Shown here one piece after another: positions 34,908 through 43,388 of a stretch of 64,000 nucleotides of DNA. Within the stretch, counting starts at the first letter, position 1, and each line of letters starts with the position of its first letter. The DNA is from Ch67 sp041395845 (lineage in GTDB: Bacteria; Pseudomonadota; Gammaproteobacteria; Pseudomonadales; Ketobacteraceae): NCBI GenBank assembly GCA_041395845.1, contig JAWKZS010000002.1:124001-188000 (forward strand). The letters are read 5' to 3'. The position numbers were made by a program, and so were the translations under genes. The notes below the pieces were generated by a model. That model made no database searches, was not told the DNA's origin, and was given only the letters and a program-made list of their open reading frames with translations.

Positions 34908-36362
34908 ATGAGATTGCCCTATCGTCTTCGCGTCACCCTTTCCGCTGTACTGTGCTGCTCCAACCTGGCCATGGCCACGCCTGCCAGCGAAGTCGAAACC
35001 TTGCCCAGCCTTGGTGATTCAGCCTCGGCTGTCATCAGTTCCGAACAGGAACAGCGGATCGGTCGGGCCTGGCTCCGGCAGTTGCGGGCTCAGGTACCTG
35101 TGATACAGGATCCGTTGATCCACGATTATCTTTACGAGCTGCTGTATCGCCTGGCGTCCAATAGCGAGCTGCAGGAACCAAACCTTGAAATGGTGGTGAT
35201 TTACAGCCCGGACATCAACGCCTTTGCCGTACCTGGCGGTGTGATTGGTCTGAATGGCGGCCTGCTGCTATCGGCACGCAGTGAAGACGAATTGGCGGGC
35301 GTTATCGCCCACGAACTTGCGCACCTGAGCCAACGCCATTTTGCCCGTAGCCTGGAACGCTCCCAGAACACCTCCTGGGCGACCCTGGCGGCACTGCTGG
35401 CAAGCGTTGTTATTGCAGCCACTGCCGGCGGTGATGCGGGAGTGGCTGCCCTGGCTACCACCCAGGCAGCGGCCATCGAATCGCAACTGCGGTTCAGCCG
35501 CACCAACGAGCAGGAAGCCGACCGCATCGGCATGCAGACCCTCGCCCGCTCCGGGATGAATCCAGGTGCGATGGCGGACTTCTTCGAAGCACTGCAGCGC
35601 AGCATGCGCTATTACGGCACCCTGCCACCAGAGTTCCTGCTCACCCACCCGGTAACGGAGTCCCGTATCACCGATGCGCGAATCCGGGCCAGCCAGCTTC
35701 CATCGCGGGCCAACCGGGATTCGCTGGAGTTCGCCCTGATGAAAATGCGAACCCAGGTCCTGTTCGCCCAGGACACCAACGCCACCATCAATGACCTGAA
35801 AGCCCAGCGCACCGCCAGCCCGGAGACCCTGGAAGCGGTGGAGTATGGCCTGGCCTGCGCCTATCACAAGGCCAATCAGCTGGATAATGCACTGAGTGCA
35901 ATCGACGGACTGCTGAAAGCGCGGCCGAATCGGATCACCTATCTGGCCACCAAGGCAGAAATTCTCAATCAGGCGGGGCGCTATCATGACTCAGCCACCC
36001 TTCTGCAACAGGGCCTCAAGTTCAATCCGGACAACTTTACGTTGTCAGCGCTTTACGCCGCCGCACTTATCAAGGATGGCAAAGCGGATGATGCCAGCCA
36101 GGTTCTGCGTTACCAGCTGACGCAGCGACCCACCGTCCCCCTGCTCTGGAACATGCTGGCAGAAGCCTACGGGAAAAGCGGTGATCGCCTGGGGGTTTAT
36201 GAAGCGAAGGCTGAGTACTATTTCCTGCATGGTCTTACGACACGTGCGATCGAGCAGCTGCAGTTTGCGCTGCCCCTCGCAGAAGGACAATTCCAGTCAG
36301 CGGCGCGGATCTCGGCGCGCATGGAAGAAATGCGCGCCTCGATGGAAGACCTGAAGTTTTAG
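34908..36362 (+). CDS. bepA: Periplasmic M48 metalloprotease BepA-like
   Basis: Zinc protease and chaperone that quality-controls outer-membrane proteins such as LptD. The 484-residue protein has a signal peptide (1 to about 23, ending AMA), an M48 domain with HELAH (135-139), a downstream NEQEADRIGMQTL element with the third ligand Glu, and TPR-like helices from about 300 to the end. This is the intact version of the motif that is broken in the protein at 21.9-24 kb. It is convergent with nadA, 3 bp apart. Confidence 0.92.
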   Translation: MRLPYRLRVTLSAVLCCSNLAMATPASEVETLPSLGDSASAVISSEQEQRIGRAWLRQLRAQVPVIQDPLIHDYLYELLYRLASNSELQEPNLEMVVIYSPDINAFAVPGGVIGLNGGLLLSARSEDELAGVIAHELAHLSQRHFARSLERSQNTSWATLAALLASVVIAATAGGDAGVAALATTQAAAIESQLRFSRTNEQEADRIGMQTLARSGMNPGAMADFFEALQRSMRYYGTLPPEFLLTHPVTESRITDARIRASQLPSRANRDSLEFALMKMRTQVLFAQDTNATINDLKAQRTASPETLEAVEYGLACAYHKANQLDNALSAIDGLLKARPNRITYLATKAEILNQAGRYHDSATLLQQGLKFNPDNFTLSALYAAALIKDGKADDASQVLRYQLTQRPTVPLLWNMLAEAYGKSGDRLGVYEAKAEYYFLHGLTTRAIEQLQFALPLAEGQFQSAARISARMEEMRASMEDLKF

Positions 36363-36365
36363 GCG

Positions 36366-37421
36366 TCAGGCATTGCCTTTGACGGCAGCCTTGTTGCGGC
36401 GGGCGAATTCCAGCATTCGATTAAGGGGAATCATGGCCCGCTCAATCAACGCCGGATCAACATGTACCTCATTGTCGTGCCGCTCCAGTTCCAGCATCAG
36501 ATTGTCCAGACCATTCATGGCCATCCACGGGCAATGCGCGCAGGAACGGCAGGTAGCGCCACTGCCGGCCGTCGGCGCCTCGATCAACAGCTTGTCCGGC
36601 GCCACCTGCTGCATCTTGTAAAAAATACCACGATCGGTCGCTACGATGAGTGTCTTATTGGGAAGCGTCCGGGCAGCATTGATCAGCTGGGAAGTTGATC
36701 CCACCACATGAGCCATCCGTACCACTGACGCCGGCGATTCGGGATGCACCAGAATGGCCGCTTCAGGATGCACCTTGAGCAGATCTTCCAGCGCCTTGGC
36801 CTTGAATTCTTCATGCACAATGCAGGCACTGTCCCACAGCAGCATGTCGGCACCGGTCTGCTGCTGGACGTATTCACCCAAATGCTTGTCCGGCGCCCAG
36901 ATCAGCTTCTTGCCCTGGCCGTGCAGATAGTCGATAAGGTCTACCGCGATGCTGGATGTAACAACCCAATCTGCACGGGCCTTTACCGCAGCCGATGTAT
37001 TGGCATATACCACGACCTCGCGATCGGGATGCTGGTCACAGAATGCCGAGAAGCGATCCACCGGGCAACCCAGATCCAGGGAGCAGGTTGCCTCCAGGGT
37101 CGGCATAAGCACGGTTTTCTCGGGGCTCAGTATCTTGGCGGTTTCCCCCATGAAACGCACGCCGGCAACGATTAGGGTCTGGGCCGGGTGCTCTTTGCCA
37201 AAACGCGCCATTTCGAGGGAATCCGATACACACCCACCGGTTTCTTCTGCCAGTGACTGCAAATCAGGGTCGGTATAGTAATGCGCCACGAGCACAGCAT
37301 TCTGTTGCTGCAACAGTTCCTTAATACGCGCGCGATAGGCTTCCTTGGCCTGATCGCTGAGGGCCGGCACGGCCTCCTGGCTCAGGTGGGCACGCACCAT
37401 TTCGATAACACTGTCGTTCAT
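36366..37421 (-). CDS. nadA: Quinolinate synthase A
   Basis: 4Fe-4S enzyme that makes quinolinate from iminoaspartate and dihydroxyacetone phosphate for NAD synthesis. The 351-residue protein has LVAHYYTDPDLQSLAEETGGCVSDS split over residues 41-65 (first cluster Cys in GGCVSD), PTLEATCSLDL (second region) and SCAHCPWMAMN near 297 with the third Cys. An AGGAG box precedes the ATG by about 12 bases. Confidence 0.96.
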   Translation of the reverse strand: MNDSVIEMVRAHLSQEAVPALSDQAKEAYRARIKELLQQQNAVLVAHYYTDPDLQSLAEETGGCVSDSLEMARFGKEHPAQTLIVAGVRFMGETAKILSPEKTVLMPTLEATCSLDLGCPVDRFSAFCDQHPDREVVVYANTSAAVKARADWVVTSSIAVDLIDYLHGQGKKLIWAPDKHLGEYVQQQTGADMLLWDSACIVHEEFKAKALEDLLKVHPEAAILVHPESPASVVRMAHVVGSTSQLINAARTLPNKTLIVATDRGIFYKMQQVAPDKLLIEAPTAGSGATCRSCAHCPWMAMNGLDNLMLELERHDNEVHVDPALIERAMIPLNRMLEFARRNKAAVKGNA

Positions 37422-37572
37422 GGCAACCAGACTCCTGCAAAGCTACTTACACTATACCCCACCGCCTTGTCAGCGGGGCAGCGATGATAGCACAGCTGAC
37501 CGCGCCGTCAGGACCTTACGAAGGTAGCGGCTGGTCGTGTGAGTGCATTTTATGGGGGCCAGCCGGGAAATA

Positions 37573-37599
37573 AAAAGGGCCGCATAAATGCAGCCCTTT
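37573..37599 (-). terminator. Terminator of downstream tRNA-Lys
   Basis: On the minus strand AAAGGGCTGCA-TTTA-TGCGGCCCTTT folds into an 11-bp stem (one G-T pair) followed by TTATTT, beginning 7 bases after the tRNA 3' end. Confidence 0.8.
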
Positions 37600-37605
37600 C
37601 TGAAG

Positions 37606-37681
37606 TGGTGGGTCGTGATGGATTCGAACCATCGACCAATTGGTTAAAAGCCAACTGCTCTACCGACTGAGCTAACGACCC
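37606..37681 (-). tRNA. tRNA-Lys (anticodon TTT), copy 2
   Basis: A 76-nt tRNA with encoded CCA. The acceptor 5' GGGTCGT pairs with ACGACCC, the D-arm carries TAGCTCAGTCGGTAGAGC, the anticodon loop is CTTTTAA (TTT, Lys) and the T-arm is GGTTCGAATCC. It is identical to the upstream copy 141 bp away. Confidence 0.97.
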
Positions 37682-37711
37682 GAATGGTACGTATACTACT
37701 GATTTGCTGAT

Positions 37712-37739
37712 AAAAAAGGCCGCACTTCTGCAGCCTCTT
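37712..37739 (-). terminator. Terminator-like hairpin between the two tRNA-Lys genes
   Basis: AAGAGGCTGCA-GAAG-TGCGGCCTTTT on the minus strand forms an 11-bp stem with two G-T pairs followed by a T-run, closely resembling the hairpin after the second copy. It suggests that the duplicated unit included tRNA plus terminator. Confidence 0.7.
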
Positions 37740-37746
37740 GGAATAT

Positions 37747-37822
37747 TGGTGGGTCGTGATGGATTCGAACCATCGACCAATTGGTTAAAAGCCAACTGCT
37801 CTACCGACTGAGCTAACGACCC
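37747..37822 (-). tRNA. tRNA-Lys (anticodon TTT), copy 1
   Basis: A 76-nt tRNA with encoded CCA, identical in all positions to copy 2. It lies nearest to the recognisable promoter. Pseudomonas genomes also have tRNA-Lys beside queC. Confidence 0.97.
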
Positions 37823-37833
37823 AACGGGTGCGT

Positions 37834-37861
37834 ATACTACTGATTTATAATTTTTGCACAA
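37834..37861 (-). promoter_or_regulatory. Likely promoter of tRNA-Lys copy 1
   Basis: TTGTGC and TAGTAT are separated by 16 bp, with the -10 ending 11 bases before the tRNA 5' end. The motif AAATCAGTAGTATACG is repeated upstream of copy 2, but there the -35 is missing because the preceding hairpin occupies its place. The remaining 100 bp to queC is AT-rich and holds no gene. Confidence 0.5.
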
Positions 37862-37962
37862 GCCTTTTTTTAAATTTTATGACCTTGATTTTCCATAATA
37901 TTTTTTAAACCCCCGATTTCTGTAGAGATTACGCAAGCGCTGTCCATAGCGGGTTACACCGG

Positions 37963-38646
37963 TCAGATCTGGTACTTTGTGGGGTCTTTAACGCCTGCCT
38001 GCTCAAAGCCGGCTTTACGCAACCGGCAACTGTCGCAGCGACCGCATGCCCTGCCCTGCTTATCCGCCTGGTAGCAGGACACCGTCAGACCGTAATCAAC
38101 ACCAAGACGGCTTCCTGTCGCAATAATCTGGGCCTTGGTCATATCAATCAAAGGCGCCTCGATCCGAATGGGCTGGCCCTCTACGCCTCGCTTGGTTGCC
38201 AGATTTGCCAGCTGCTCGAAGGCGCTGATAAATGCAGGCCGACAATCCGGATAACCCGAATAGTCCACTGCGTTGACACCTATAAAAATGGCGTCCGCAT
38301 CCAGTACCTCTGCCCACCCCAACGCCAGTGACAGGAAAACAGTATTCCTCGCTGGCACATAGGTCACCGGTATTCCCTCGGACGGCAACTCCGGAACTGC
38401 GATGGAGTGATCTGTCAGCGCCGAACCGCCGATATCACCCATATTAATATGAATGACCTTGAACGCCTTGGCACCCAAGTGATTGGCCACAGCAGCAGCC
38501 GCATTCAACTCCGAGTCGTGACGCTGGCCATAATCAAAACTCATGGCATAGCATTCGTAACCCTGATCCCGCGCGATGGCGAGGCAGGTAGCAGAATCCA
38601 GACCACCCGACAGCAGCACGACAGCCTTGCGTATTTGTGTTGTCAT
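37963..38646 (-). CDS. queC: 7-cyano-7-deazaguanine synthase
   Basis: Converts 7-carboxy-7-deazaguanine to preQ0 in queuosine biosynthesis, using ATP and ammonia. The 227-residue protein has a PP-loop VLLSGGLDSATCL (residues 11-23), SFDYGQRH, and the C-terminal zinc motif with SCYQADKQGRACGRCDSC. It begins directly after the queE stop codon (TGAATG), so the two steps are co-expressed. Confidence 0.96.
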   Translation of the reverse strand: MTTQIRKAVVLLSGGLDSATCLAIARDQGYECYAMSFDYGQRHDSELNAAAAVANHLGAKAFKVIHINMGDIGGSALTDHSIAVPELPSEGIPVTYVPARNTVFLSLALGWAEVLDADAIFIGVNAVDYSGYPDCRPAFISAFEQLANLATKRGVEGQPIRIEAPLIDMTKAQIIATGSRLGVDYGLTVSCYQADKQGRACGRCDSCRLRKAGFEQAGVKDPTKYQI

Positions 38647-39291
38647 TCAGCGCCCCGGGCCATCTGCCCACAACAGTTTGTGAAGCTGTATCTGGAACCT
38701 GACCGGCAACCTGTCCTGCAGGATCCAGTCTGCAAGATCGGTCGGATTGATCTGCTGGTGACTCGGTGAGAACAGCACATCCCCAACGCGATCGGCAAGC
38801 TGATACTCATCGACTTTCATTTTCGACCACTGATAATCCTGCCGGCTGCAGATCACGAACTTCACCTGATCCGCCGGCTTCAGCAATGCGATATTGCTAT
38901 ACAGGTTACGGTGCGATTCAGCCGAATCCGGCGTCTTGAGATCCATCACCACGCTCACCCGCGGATCGACCCCGGCAATATCCATGGCGCCACTGGTTTC
39001 CAGAGACACCGCGAAGCCCTTATCGCATAGTGCGGTTAGCAGAGGCAGACACTCTGGTTGGGCAAGAGGCTCACCACCGGTAACCGTGACATAGCGGGGA
39101 TTCCAGGACTGCACCTGGCTGAGGATGGCGGAGATGCTCAGCAATTCTCCGCCCGAAAAGGCGTAGGCCGTGTCGCAATACTGGCAGCGCAAAGGACAAC
39201 CAGTGAGCCGCACGAACACCGTGGGGAATCCAACCGTACGGGATTCACCCTGGAGAGAATGGAAAATCTCGGAAATTCGAACCTGGGACAC
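38647..39291 (-). CDS. queE: 7-carboxy-7-deazaguanine synthase
   Basis: Radical SAM enzyme that makes the deazapurine ring of queuosine. The 214-residue protein has the compact CxxxCxxC cluster motif in GCPLRCQYCDTAY (near 31-43), a GGEPL motif near 73, and an N-terminal SEIFHSLQGES typical of QueE. It lies downstream of cpoB and adjoins queC. Confidence 0.95.
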   Translation of the reverse strand: MSQVRISEIFHSLQGESRTVGFPTVFVRLTGCPLRCQYCDTAYAFSGGELLSISAILSQVQSWNPRYVTVTGGEPLAQPECLPLLTALCDKGFAVSLETSGAMDIAGVDPRVSVVMDLKTPDSAESHRNLYSNIALLKPADQVKFVICSRQDYQWSKMKVDEYQLADRVGDVLFSPSHQQINPTDLADWILQDRLPVRFQIQLHKLLWADGPGR

Positions 39292-39368
39292 GACTCACCC
39301 CGCCACCTGAAGGGCCGCCATGTTACCCGAGGCACAGGGCGGGCTCAAGAAGCGCACAACCTTACAGA

Positions 39369-40235
39369 TTAGATGGTCTTGAGCAAATCCTTTGCGAGAT
39401 TGGCGGCAGACTTGTCGGGATACTTCTTGATCAACTCACCCAGCGTGGCTTTGGCTTTGGCTTTCTCGCCCTGGGTTGCAAACAGCTTGCCCAGCTTGTA
39501 CATCGCGTCCGGCACCTTGACATGATCAGGGTAGTTGCCAATAAGGGTGATGAAATGGCGCTTTGCCAGATCCAGATCCGGCGGATTGACCACCATGTAC
39601 ATTTCCCCCAGCCAGTATTCGCAATAGGGCGCATACATACCAGAGGGAGAACGCTTCAACAGGTCTTCCATTGCAGCGATTGATTCGGCGAACTTCTGAT
39701 CCCGACGCAGTGCACTGGCCTGATCGTAGAGCACTTTGTCATCACCAACGGACTCGATCGCCGCTGGCTGCTCTTCCCCTTCGGTCGCAGGTGCGGGTGT
39801 TGCTGCACCGCCCCTGGCCTGACTGATGCGACTATCCAGATCCAGATAACGCTCGCGCGCCTGTTTCCGCATCATTTCCATTTCGTGGGTGAGCTGCTCG
39901 ACCTGCCCGCGCAAGGTCTGGATTTCCTGCTGCATCTGCTGCATCTGGGAGTAACTATCCCAGTTGCCACCCGCAGCGCTGGAAGAAGTGGTACTGACCC
40001 GGCTTTCAGCTTTCGCCGGCTGGTACGAGAAATCGTCAGCAGTCCCGCCAATGCCATAAGTTTTGACGCCAGACCCGTAAGTCGTGGCCGGTACCTGTTC
40101 TGGCTCAGACGCTGAGTAGGTAGTGCCGGAACCACTGCTTTGCTTACGCGAATCAGGGAACGGCTGATATGGATTAGCTGCTACCGCCAGATTGGCGGTA
40201 GCAGCTAAGATTGATGCAATAACTAATCGACGCAT
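39369..40235 (-). CDS. cpoB: Cell division coordinator CpoB (YbgF)
   Basis: Periplasmic TPR protein that links Tol-Pal constriction with PBP1B peptidoglycan synthesis in E. coli. The 288-residue protein has a signal peptide (1-19, ending AVA), a low-complexity Ser/Thr-rich linker, a coiled coil (about 95-130: QMQQMQQEIQTLRGQVEQLT), and C-terminal TPR repeats (160-285). The start codon shares its A with the pal stop (TAATG). The signal-peptide codons contain the perfect hairpin described separately. Confidence 0.94.
   Translation of the reverse strand: MRRLVIASILAATANLAVAANPYQPFPDSRKQSSGSGTTYSASEPEQVPATTYGSGVKTYGIGGTADDFSYQPAKAESRVSTTSSSAAGGNWDSYSQMQQMQQEIQTLRGQVEQLTHEMEMMRKQARERYLDLDSRISQARGGAATPAPATEGEEQPAAIESVGDDKVLYDQASALRRDQKFAESIAAMEDLLKRSPSGMYAPYCEYWLGEMYMVVNPPDLDLAKRHFITLIGNYPDHVKVPDAMYKLGKLFATQGEKAKAKATLGELIKKYPDKSAANLAKDLLKTI
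40174..40208 (-). repeat. Perfect 16-bp inverted repeat with 3-nt loop inside cpoB
   Basis: TTAGCTGCTACCGCCA and its exact complement TGGCGGTAGCAGCTAA are separated by ATC on the mRNA strand. The hairpin lies 27 bases after the cpoB start codon, within codons for the signal peptide (AATANLAVAA). No T-run follows, so it is not a classical terminator. Its position right after the pal/cpoB junction suggests a role in lowering cpoB translation or in mRNA processing. Confidence 0.9.
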
Positions 40236-40741
40236 TAAGGCGCTTCAGAAGTGTACTGCAGTTCAGCGCGACGGTTCTGAGACCAGGAAGATTCCTCGTG
40301 ACCCAGAGCAGACGGACGCTCTTCACCGTAGCTGATTACTTCGATCTGGCTGGAAGAAGCACCCTTGGAAGCCAGGTAAGCAGCAGCCGCTTTTGCACGA
40401 CGCTCGCCCAACGCCATGTTGTATTCGCGAGTACCGCGCTCGTCAGCATGGCCTTCTACACGTACGCGTGCACCCGGGTTTGCAGACAGGTAAGCAGCGT
40501 GAGCGCTCAGAATGGCTTCTGCATCATAGCGAATGTCGTACTTGTCGAAGTCGAAGTATACGACACGACCTTGCAGCGCAGGATCAACCTGAGCAGAAGT
40601 ATCGGTAGCAGTAGACTCATAAGAGGTGGTATCTGTACCCGCGGTAGAACCACCAGTGGTGTCTTCCGGAGTAGAGCTACAGCCAGCGATGGAAGCTGCA
40701 GCGATAAGGGCGATAAGGTGGTTACGATTAAAGATAGACAT
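40235..40741 (-). CDS. pal: Peptidoglycan-associated lipoprotein Pal
   Basis: Outer-membrane lipoprotein that binds peptidoglycan and TolB. The 168-residue protein has a lipoprotein signal with SIAGC (C21), a Ser/Thr/Asp-rich linker (22-55) and an OmpA-like domain with VYFDFDKYDI, VRVEGHADERGTREYN (peptidoglycan-binding Asp and Arg) and NRRAEL. AGGAG lies 8 bases before the ATG; the 79-bp gap to tolB carries a duplicate AGGAGTTC and a small AACTC/GAGTT dyad. Confidence 0.96.
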   Translation of the reverse strand: MSIFNRNHLIALIAAASIAGCSSTPEDTTGGSTAGTDTTSYESTATDTSAQVDPALQGRVVYFDFDKYDIRYDAEAILSAHAAYLSANPGARVRVEGHADERGTREYNMALGERRAKAAAAYLASKGASSSQIEVISYGEERPSALGHEESSWSQNRRAELQYTSEAP

Positions 40742-40820
40742 AATGAACTCCTACGAGTTGAACTCCTCGCAAAGGTTAAAGATACATTGAAGCATTACTA
40801 AACAGGCTGCAATCAGTTTC

Positions 40821-42104
40821 TTACAAAAATGGCGACCAGCTTGGCTCACGGACATCGCCGAACCTGGATGGTAACCGGACAGTGACCCGCCCATCCAACG
40901 ATACAGCCGACAGCACACCACGACCGCCGTGCATCGTGGCGTACAGAATCATGCTGGCGTTGGGAGCAATACTGGGCGACTCATCGAGATCTGTTTCAGT
41001 CAACACATTCAGTGTTCCCCGAACCAGATCCTTCACCGCGATATGGAATACGCCGTTTGACCGGTGAACCATAGCCAGGAAACGACCATCTGGAGTTAAT
41101 GCTGGACGCGCATTGTAATTGCCGTCAAATGTTAATCTTTCCACCTTTCCACTTGCAATATGCTGGCGATAAATTTGTGGTGAGCCACCTCTTTCCGAGG
41201 TAAAAACCACATGCTGACCGTCGGGAGTCCACGTCGGTTCGGTATCAATTGCATAGTGATTGGTGATTCGTTGCAGGCGTCCGCTGGTAAGCTCCATCAC
41301 ATAAATTTCCGGATTGCCGTCTTTTGACAACACCATTGCCAGTCGCTTGCCATCAGGTGAAAAGGACGGTGCACCGTTGAGACCCGGGAAGCCGGTAATC
41401 TTCTGCTGACGTCCAGTGACGGTGTCCTGGATGTAGATGGACGGCCGCGTACTCTGGAATGAAACGTAGGCCACGTGGCGACCATTGGGCGCCCAGGTTG
41501 GGGACAGGATTGGCTCGGGAGATTCCAGAATGATCCGGTCATTATATCCATCCACATCAGCCACATAGAGGCGATAGCGCTGCTTCTTTGGCCCCATGCG
41601 TTCCATGGTTACGTAGAGCATTCGGGTGGAAAACGCACCCCGGATACCGGTCAGGGTCTGGTAAATAATATCGCTGGCAGCATGCGCCAGGGCACGAAGA
41701 TTGTTACTGGCAACCGTAGCCTTTTTGATGGAGCGCTGCTGGAACACATCGAAGATTTCAAAGTCTGCACGATATCGTCCAGCCTCCGCCGGAATCAGCT
41801 TGCCGATGACCAGATACTCAGTTTTCAGAACGCGCCAATCCCGATAAAAGACCTGCGACGCCTCGGTCGGACGGCTGAGCATGTCTGCCCGATCCAGCGG
41901 CTTGAACTGCCCTGACCGGTAGAGGTCGGCTGACACGATCGCGGACACATCTTCCGGCAAACGATTGGGCTGCGACCAGCCAAAAGGCACGATCGCGATC
42001 GGAATGGCATCATCCAGACCCTTGGTAATTTCAACGGTCAATTCGGCGCGGGCAATCGATGCAAACAGCGCCAAAAAGCCAACGATAAAATAACGCACCA
42101 ACAT
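40821..42104 (-). CDS. tolB: Tol-Pal system protein TolB
   Basis: Periplasmic beta-propeller protein linking TolA to Pal. The 427-residue chain starts with a signal peptide (MLVRYFIVGFLALFASIARA), an N-terminal domain (to about 155), and then WD/TolB-like repeats with SPTWAPNGRHVAYVS, APSFSPDGKRLAMV, EPTWTPDGQHVVFTS and RPALTPDGRFLAMV. I start at the ATG with the signal peptide; a TTG 27 bp upstream overlapping tolA is possible. Confidence 0.95.
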   Translation of the reverse strand: MLVRYFIVGFLALFASIARAELTVEITKGLDDAIPIAIVPFGWSQPNRLPEDVSAIVSADLYRSGQFKPLDRADMLSRPTEASQVFYRDWRVLKTEYLVIGKLIPAEAGRYRADFEIFDVFQQRSIKKATVASNNLRALAHAASDIIYQTLTGIRGAFSTRMLYVTMERMGPKKQRYRLYVADVDGYNDRIILESPEPILSPTWAPNGRHVAYVSFQSTRPSIYIQDTVTGRQQKITGFPGLNGAPSFSPDGKRLAMVLSKDGNPEIYVMELTSGRLQRITNHYAIDTEPTWTPDGQHVVFTSERGGSPQIYRQHIASGKVERLTFDGNYNARPALTPDGRFLAMVHRSNGVFHIAVKDLVRGTLNVLTETDLDESPSIAPNASMILYATMHGGRGVLSAVSLDGRVTVRLPSRFGDVREPSWSPFL

Positions 42105-42127
42105 ATATTTTTCTGACTCCAGTTGTC

Positions 42128-42919
42128 TCAATATCGCAAATCTTCCGGATTGAAGCGCAGACGCAACGACCGGAAATAACGGTCAAACTTGGCCGGGTCC
42201 GAGGGAACGCTGAAACGTCCCGCTTTCTGCACCGCAAGAATCGCCGAACGATCGAAGGCGGCGTTGCCGCTACTTTCGATCACGTTCACGTCGTTCAGTT
42301 CACCCCCCGGCAACAGGTTGATCCGCAGGGTTACCACCATGCCGGTACGGGCGCTGGGTGGCCGAATCCAGTAGCGGGAGATGGTCTGCTGGATCACCCC
42401 CAGGTACTGCTGTATTTCATCCTGCTCCTTGTCGCTGGTCGACGTTGCCGTCGGCACCGGCGCCGGTGATGGCTGCTTGGGTTTCTGATCAAGCTGCTTC
42501 ATCTCGCTTTGCAGGATGTCACTGAAATCCACCGATTCCGTTTTCGGTTCGGGTTTCTTGGGCTCCGGCTTTTTCGGTTCAGGCTTTTTCGGTTCAGGCT
42601 TTTTGGGCTCGGGTTGTTTACGCGGATCCGGCTTCTTCGGTTCGGGTTTCTTCGGTTCGGGCTTTTTGGGCTCCGGCTTCTTGGGTTCAGGCTTTTTCGG
42701 TTCCGGTTTTTTAGGCTCGGGTTTCTTCGGCTCCGGCTTGGGCGGTGCTGGCTGGGGCGGCCTGGGCTTTTCCACCACCATGGCCGTCACGTGCATGGGC
42801 ATCGCTCTGGGCGTCATGACTTCCTCGGCCGAATTCCAGCTAACGAAGAACAGGCCTATCACAACCACATGCACCAGAATGGATTTGCCCAGCGCCGTCG
42901 CATCGAACTGATCGAACAT
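42128..42919 (-). CDS. tolA: Tol-Pal system protein TolA
   Basis: Inner-membrane protein spanning the periplasm to reach TolB/Pal, energised by TolQR. The 263-residue protein has one N-terminal helix (about 12-29), a domain II made of about thirteen KPEPK repeats (residues 60-127) and a C-terminal TonB-like domain III (ISRYWIRPPSARTGMVVTLRINL...). In E. coli domain II is a long alpha helix of Ala/Lys/Glu repeats; here a Pro-rich rod like that of TonB replaces it. Confidence 0.94.
   Translation of the reverse strand: MFDQFDATALGKSILVHVVVIGLFFVSWNSAEEVMTPRAMPMHVTAMVVEKPRPPQPAPPKPEPKKPEPKKPEPKKPEPKKPEPKKPEPKKPEPKKPDPRKQPEPKKPEPKKPEPKKPEPKKPEPKTESVDFSDILQSEMKQLDQKPKQPSPAPVPTATSTSDKEQDEIQQYLGVIQQTISRYWIRPPSARTGMVVTLRINLLPGGELNDVNVIESSGNAAFDRSAILAVQKAGRFSVPSDPAKFDRYFRSLRLRFNPEDLRY
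42543..42747 (-). repeat. 15-bp tandem repeats coding the KPEPK rod of TolA
   Basis: About thirteen 15-bp units encode KPEPK, with one variant (PDPRKQ) in the middle. Codons vary between units (for example GGTTCG, GGCTCC, GGTTCA on the plus strand), which argues for selection on the protein rather than recent slippage. Confidence 0.9.
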
Positions 42920-42924
42920 CAGAT

Positions 42925-43365
42925 TCAGCGCTCCAGGGCCGGACTTTCGGTGACCAGCCCAACGTCGTTTACACCGGCTTTCTGCAGCGCCACCATCATC
43001 TGCACAACAAGACCATACTGCACCCGATGGTCCCCTTCCATCAGTACGGGCATCTGCGGCGTATTGCGCTTGATCTTGCCTACCATGTCGGCAATCTCTT
43101 CCATGGGCTTCGGTTGCTGGGTATCGCCGCCCACACTCAGGTAATACTGCCCCTGATCATTGACCGAAACGATGATGAACTCCTCATCTTTAGGAAGCTC
43201 AATCGGCTTGGCGTCGGCATCCGGCAGATCGACCTTGACGCCCGCCGTCATCATCGGCGCGGTGATCATGAACACCACCAGCAGTACGAGCATGACGTCG
43301 ATATAAGGTACGACGTTGATCTCGGACATTGGCTTGCGGCGCGCGGTTGTCTTTTTCTGGGCCAT
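42925..43365 (-). CDS. tolR: Tol-Pal system protein TolR
   Basis: ExbD-family proton-channel partner of TolQ. The 146-residue protein has one helix (about 22-43) containing the conserved Asp in PYIDVMLVLLVVF, preceded by a basic, Ser/Asn-containing segment (MSEINVVP), and a periplasmic domain ending in QKAGVNDVGLVTESP. It lies between tolQ and tolA as usual. Confidence 0.96.
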   Translation of the reverse strand: MAQKKTTARRKPMSEINVVPYIDVMLVLLVVFMITAPMMTAGVKVDLPDADAKPIELPKDEEFIIVSVNDQGQYYLSVGGDTQQPKPMEEIADMVGKIKRNTPQMPVLMEGDHRVQYGLVVQMMVALQKAGVNDVGLVTESPALER

Positions 43366-43388
43366 AACGGTATTGGTCGTCCGTCCGC

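Noticed and set aside
39292..39368. A preQ1 riboswitch before queE
   Set aside because: The 77-bp gap between cpoB and queE lies downstream of queE on the coding strand and shows no preQ1 aptamer pattern; the upstream side of queE is not structured either.
42543..42747. Tandem repeat array resembling a satellite or CRISPR-like region
   Set aside because: All units are in frame inside tolA, encode KPEPK and have no spacers.
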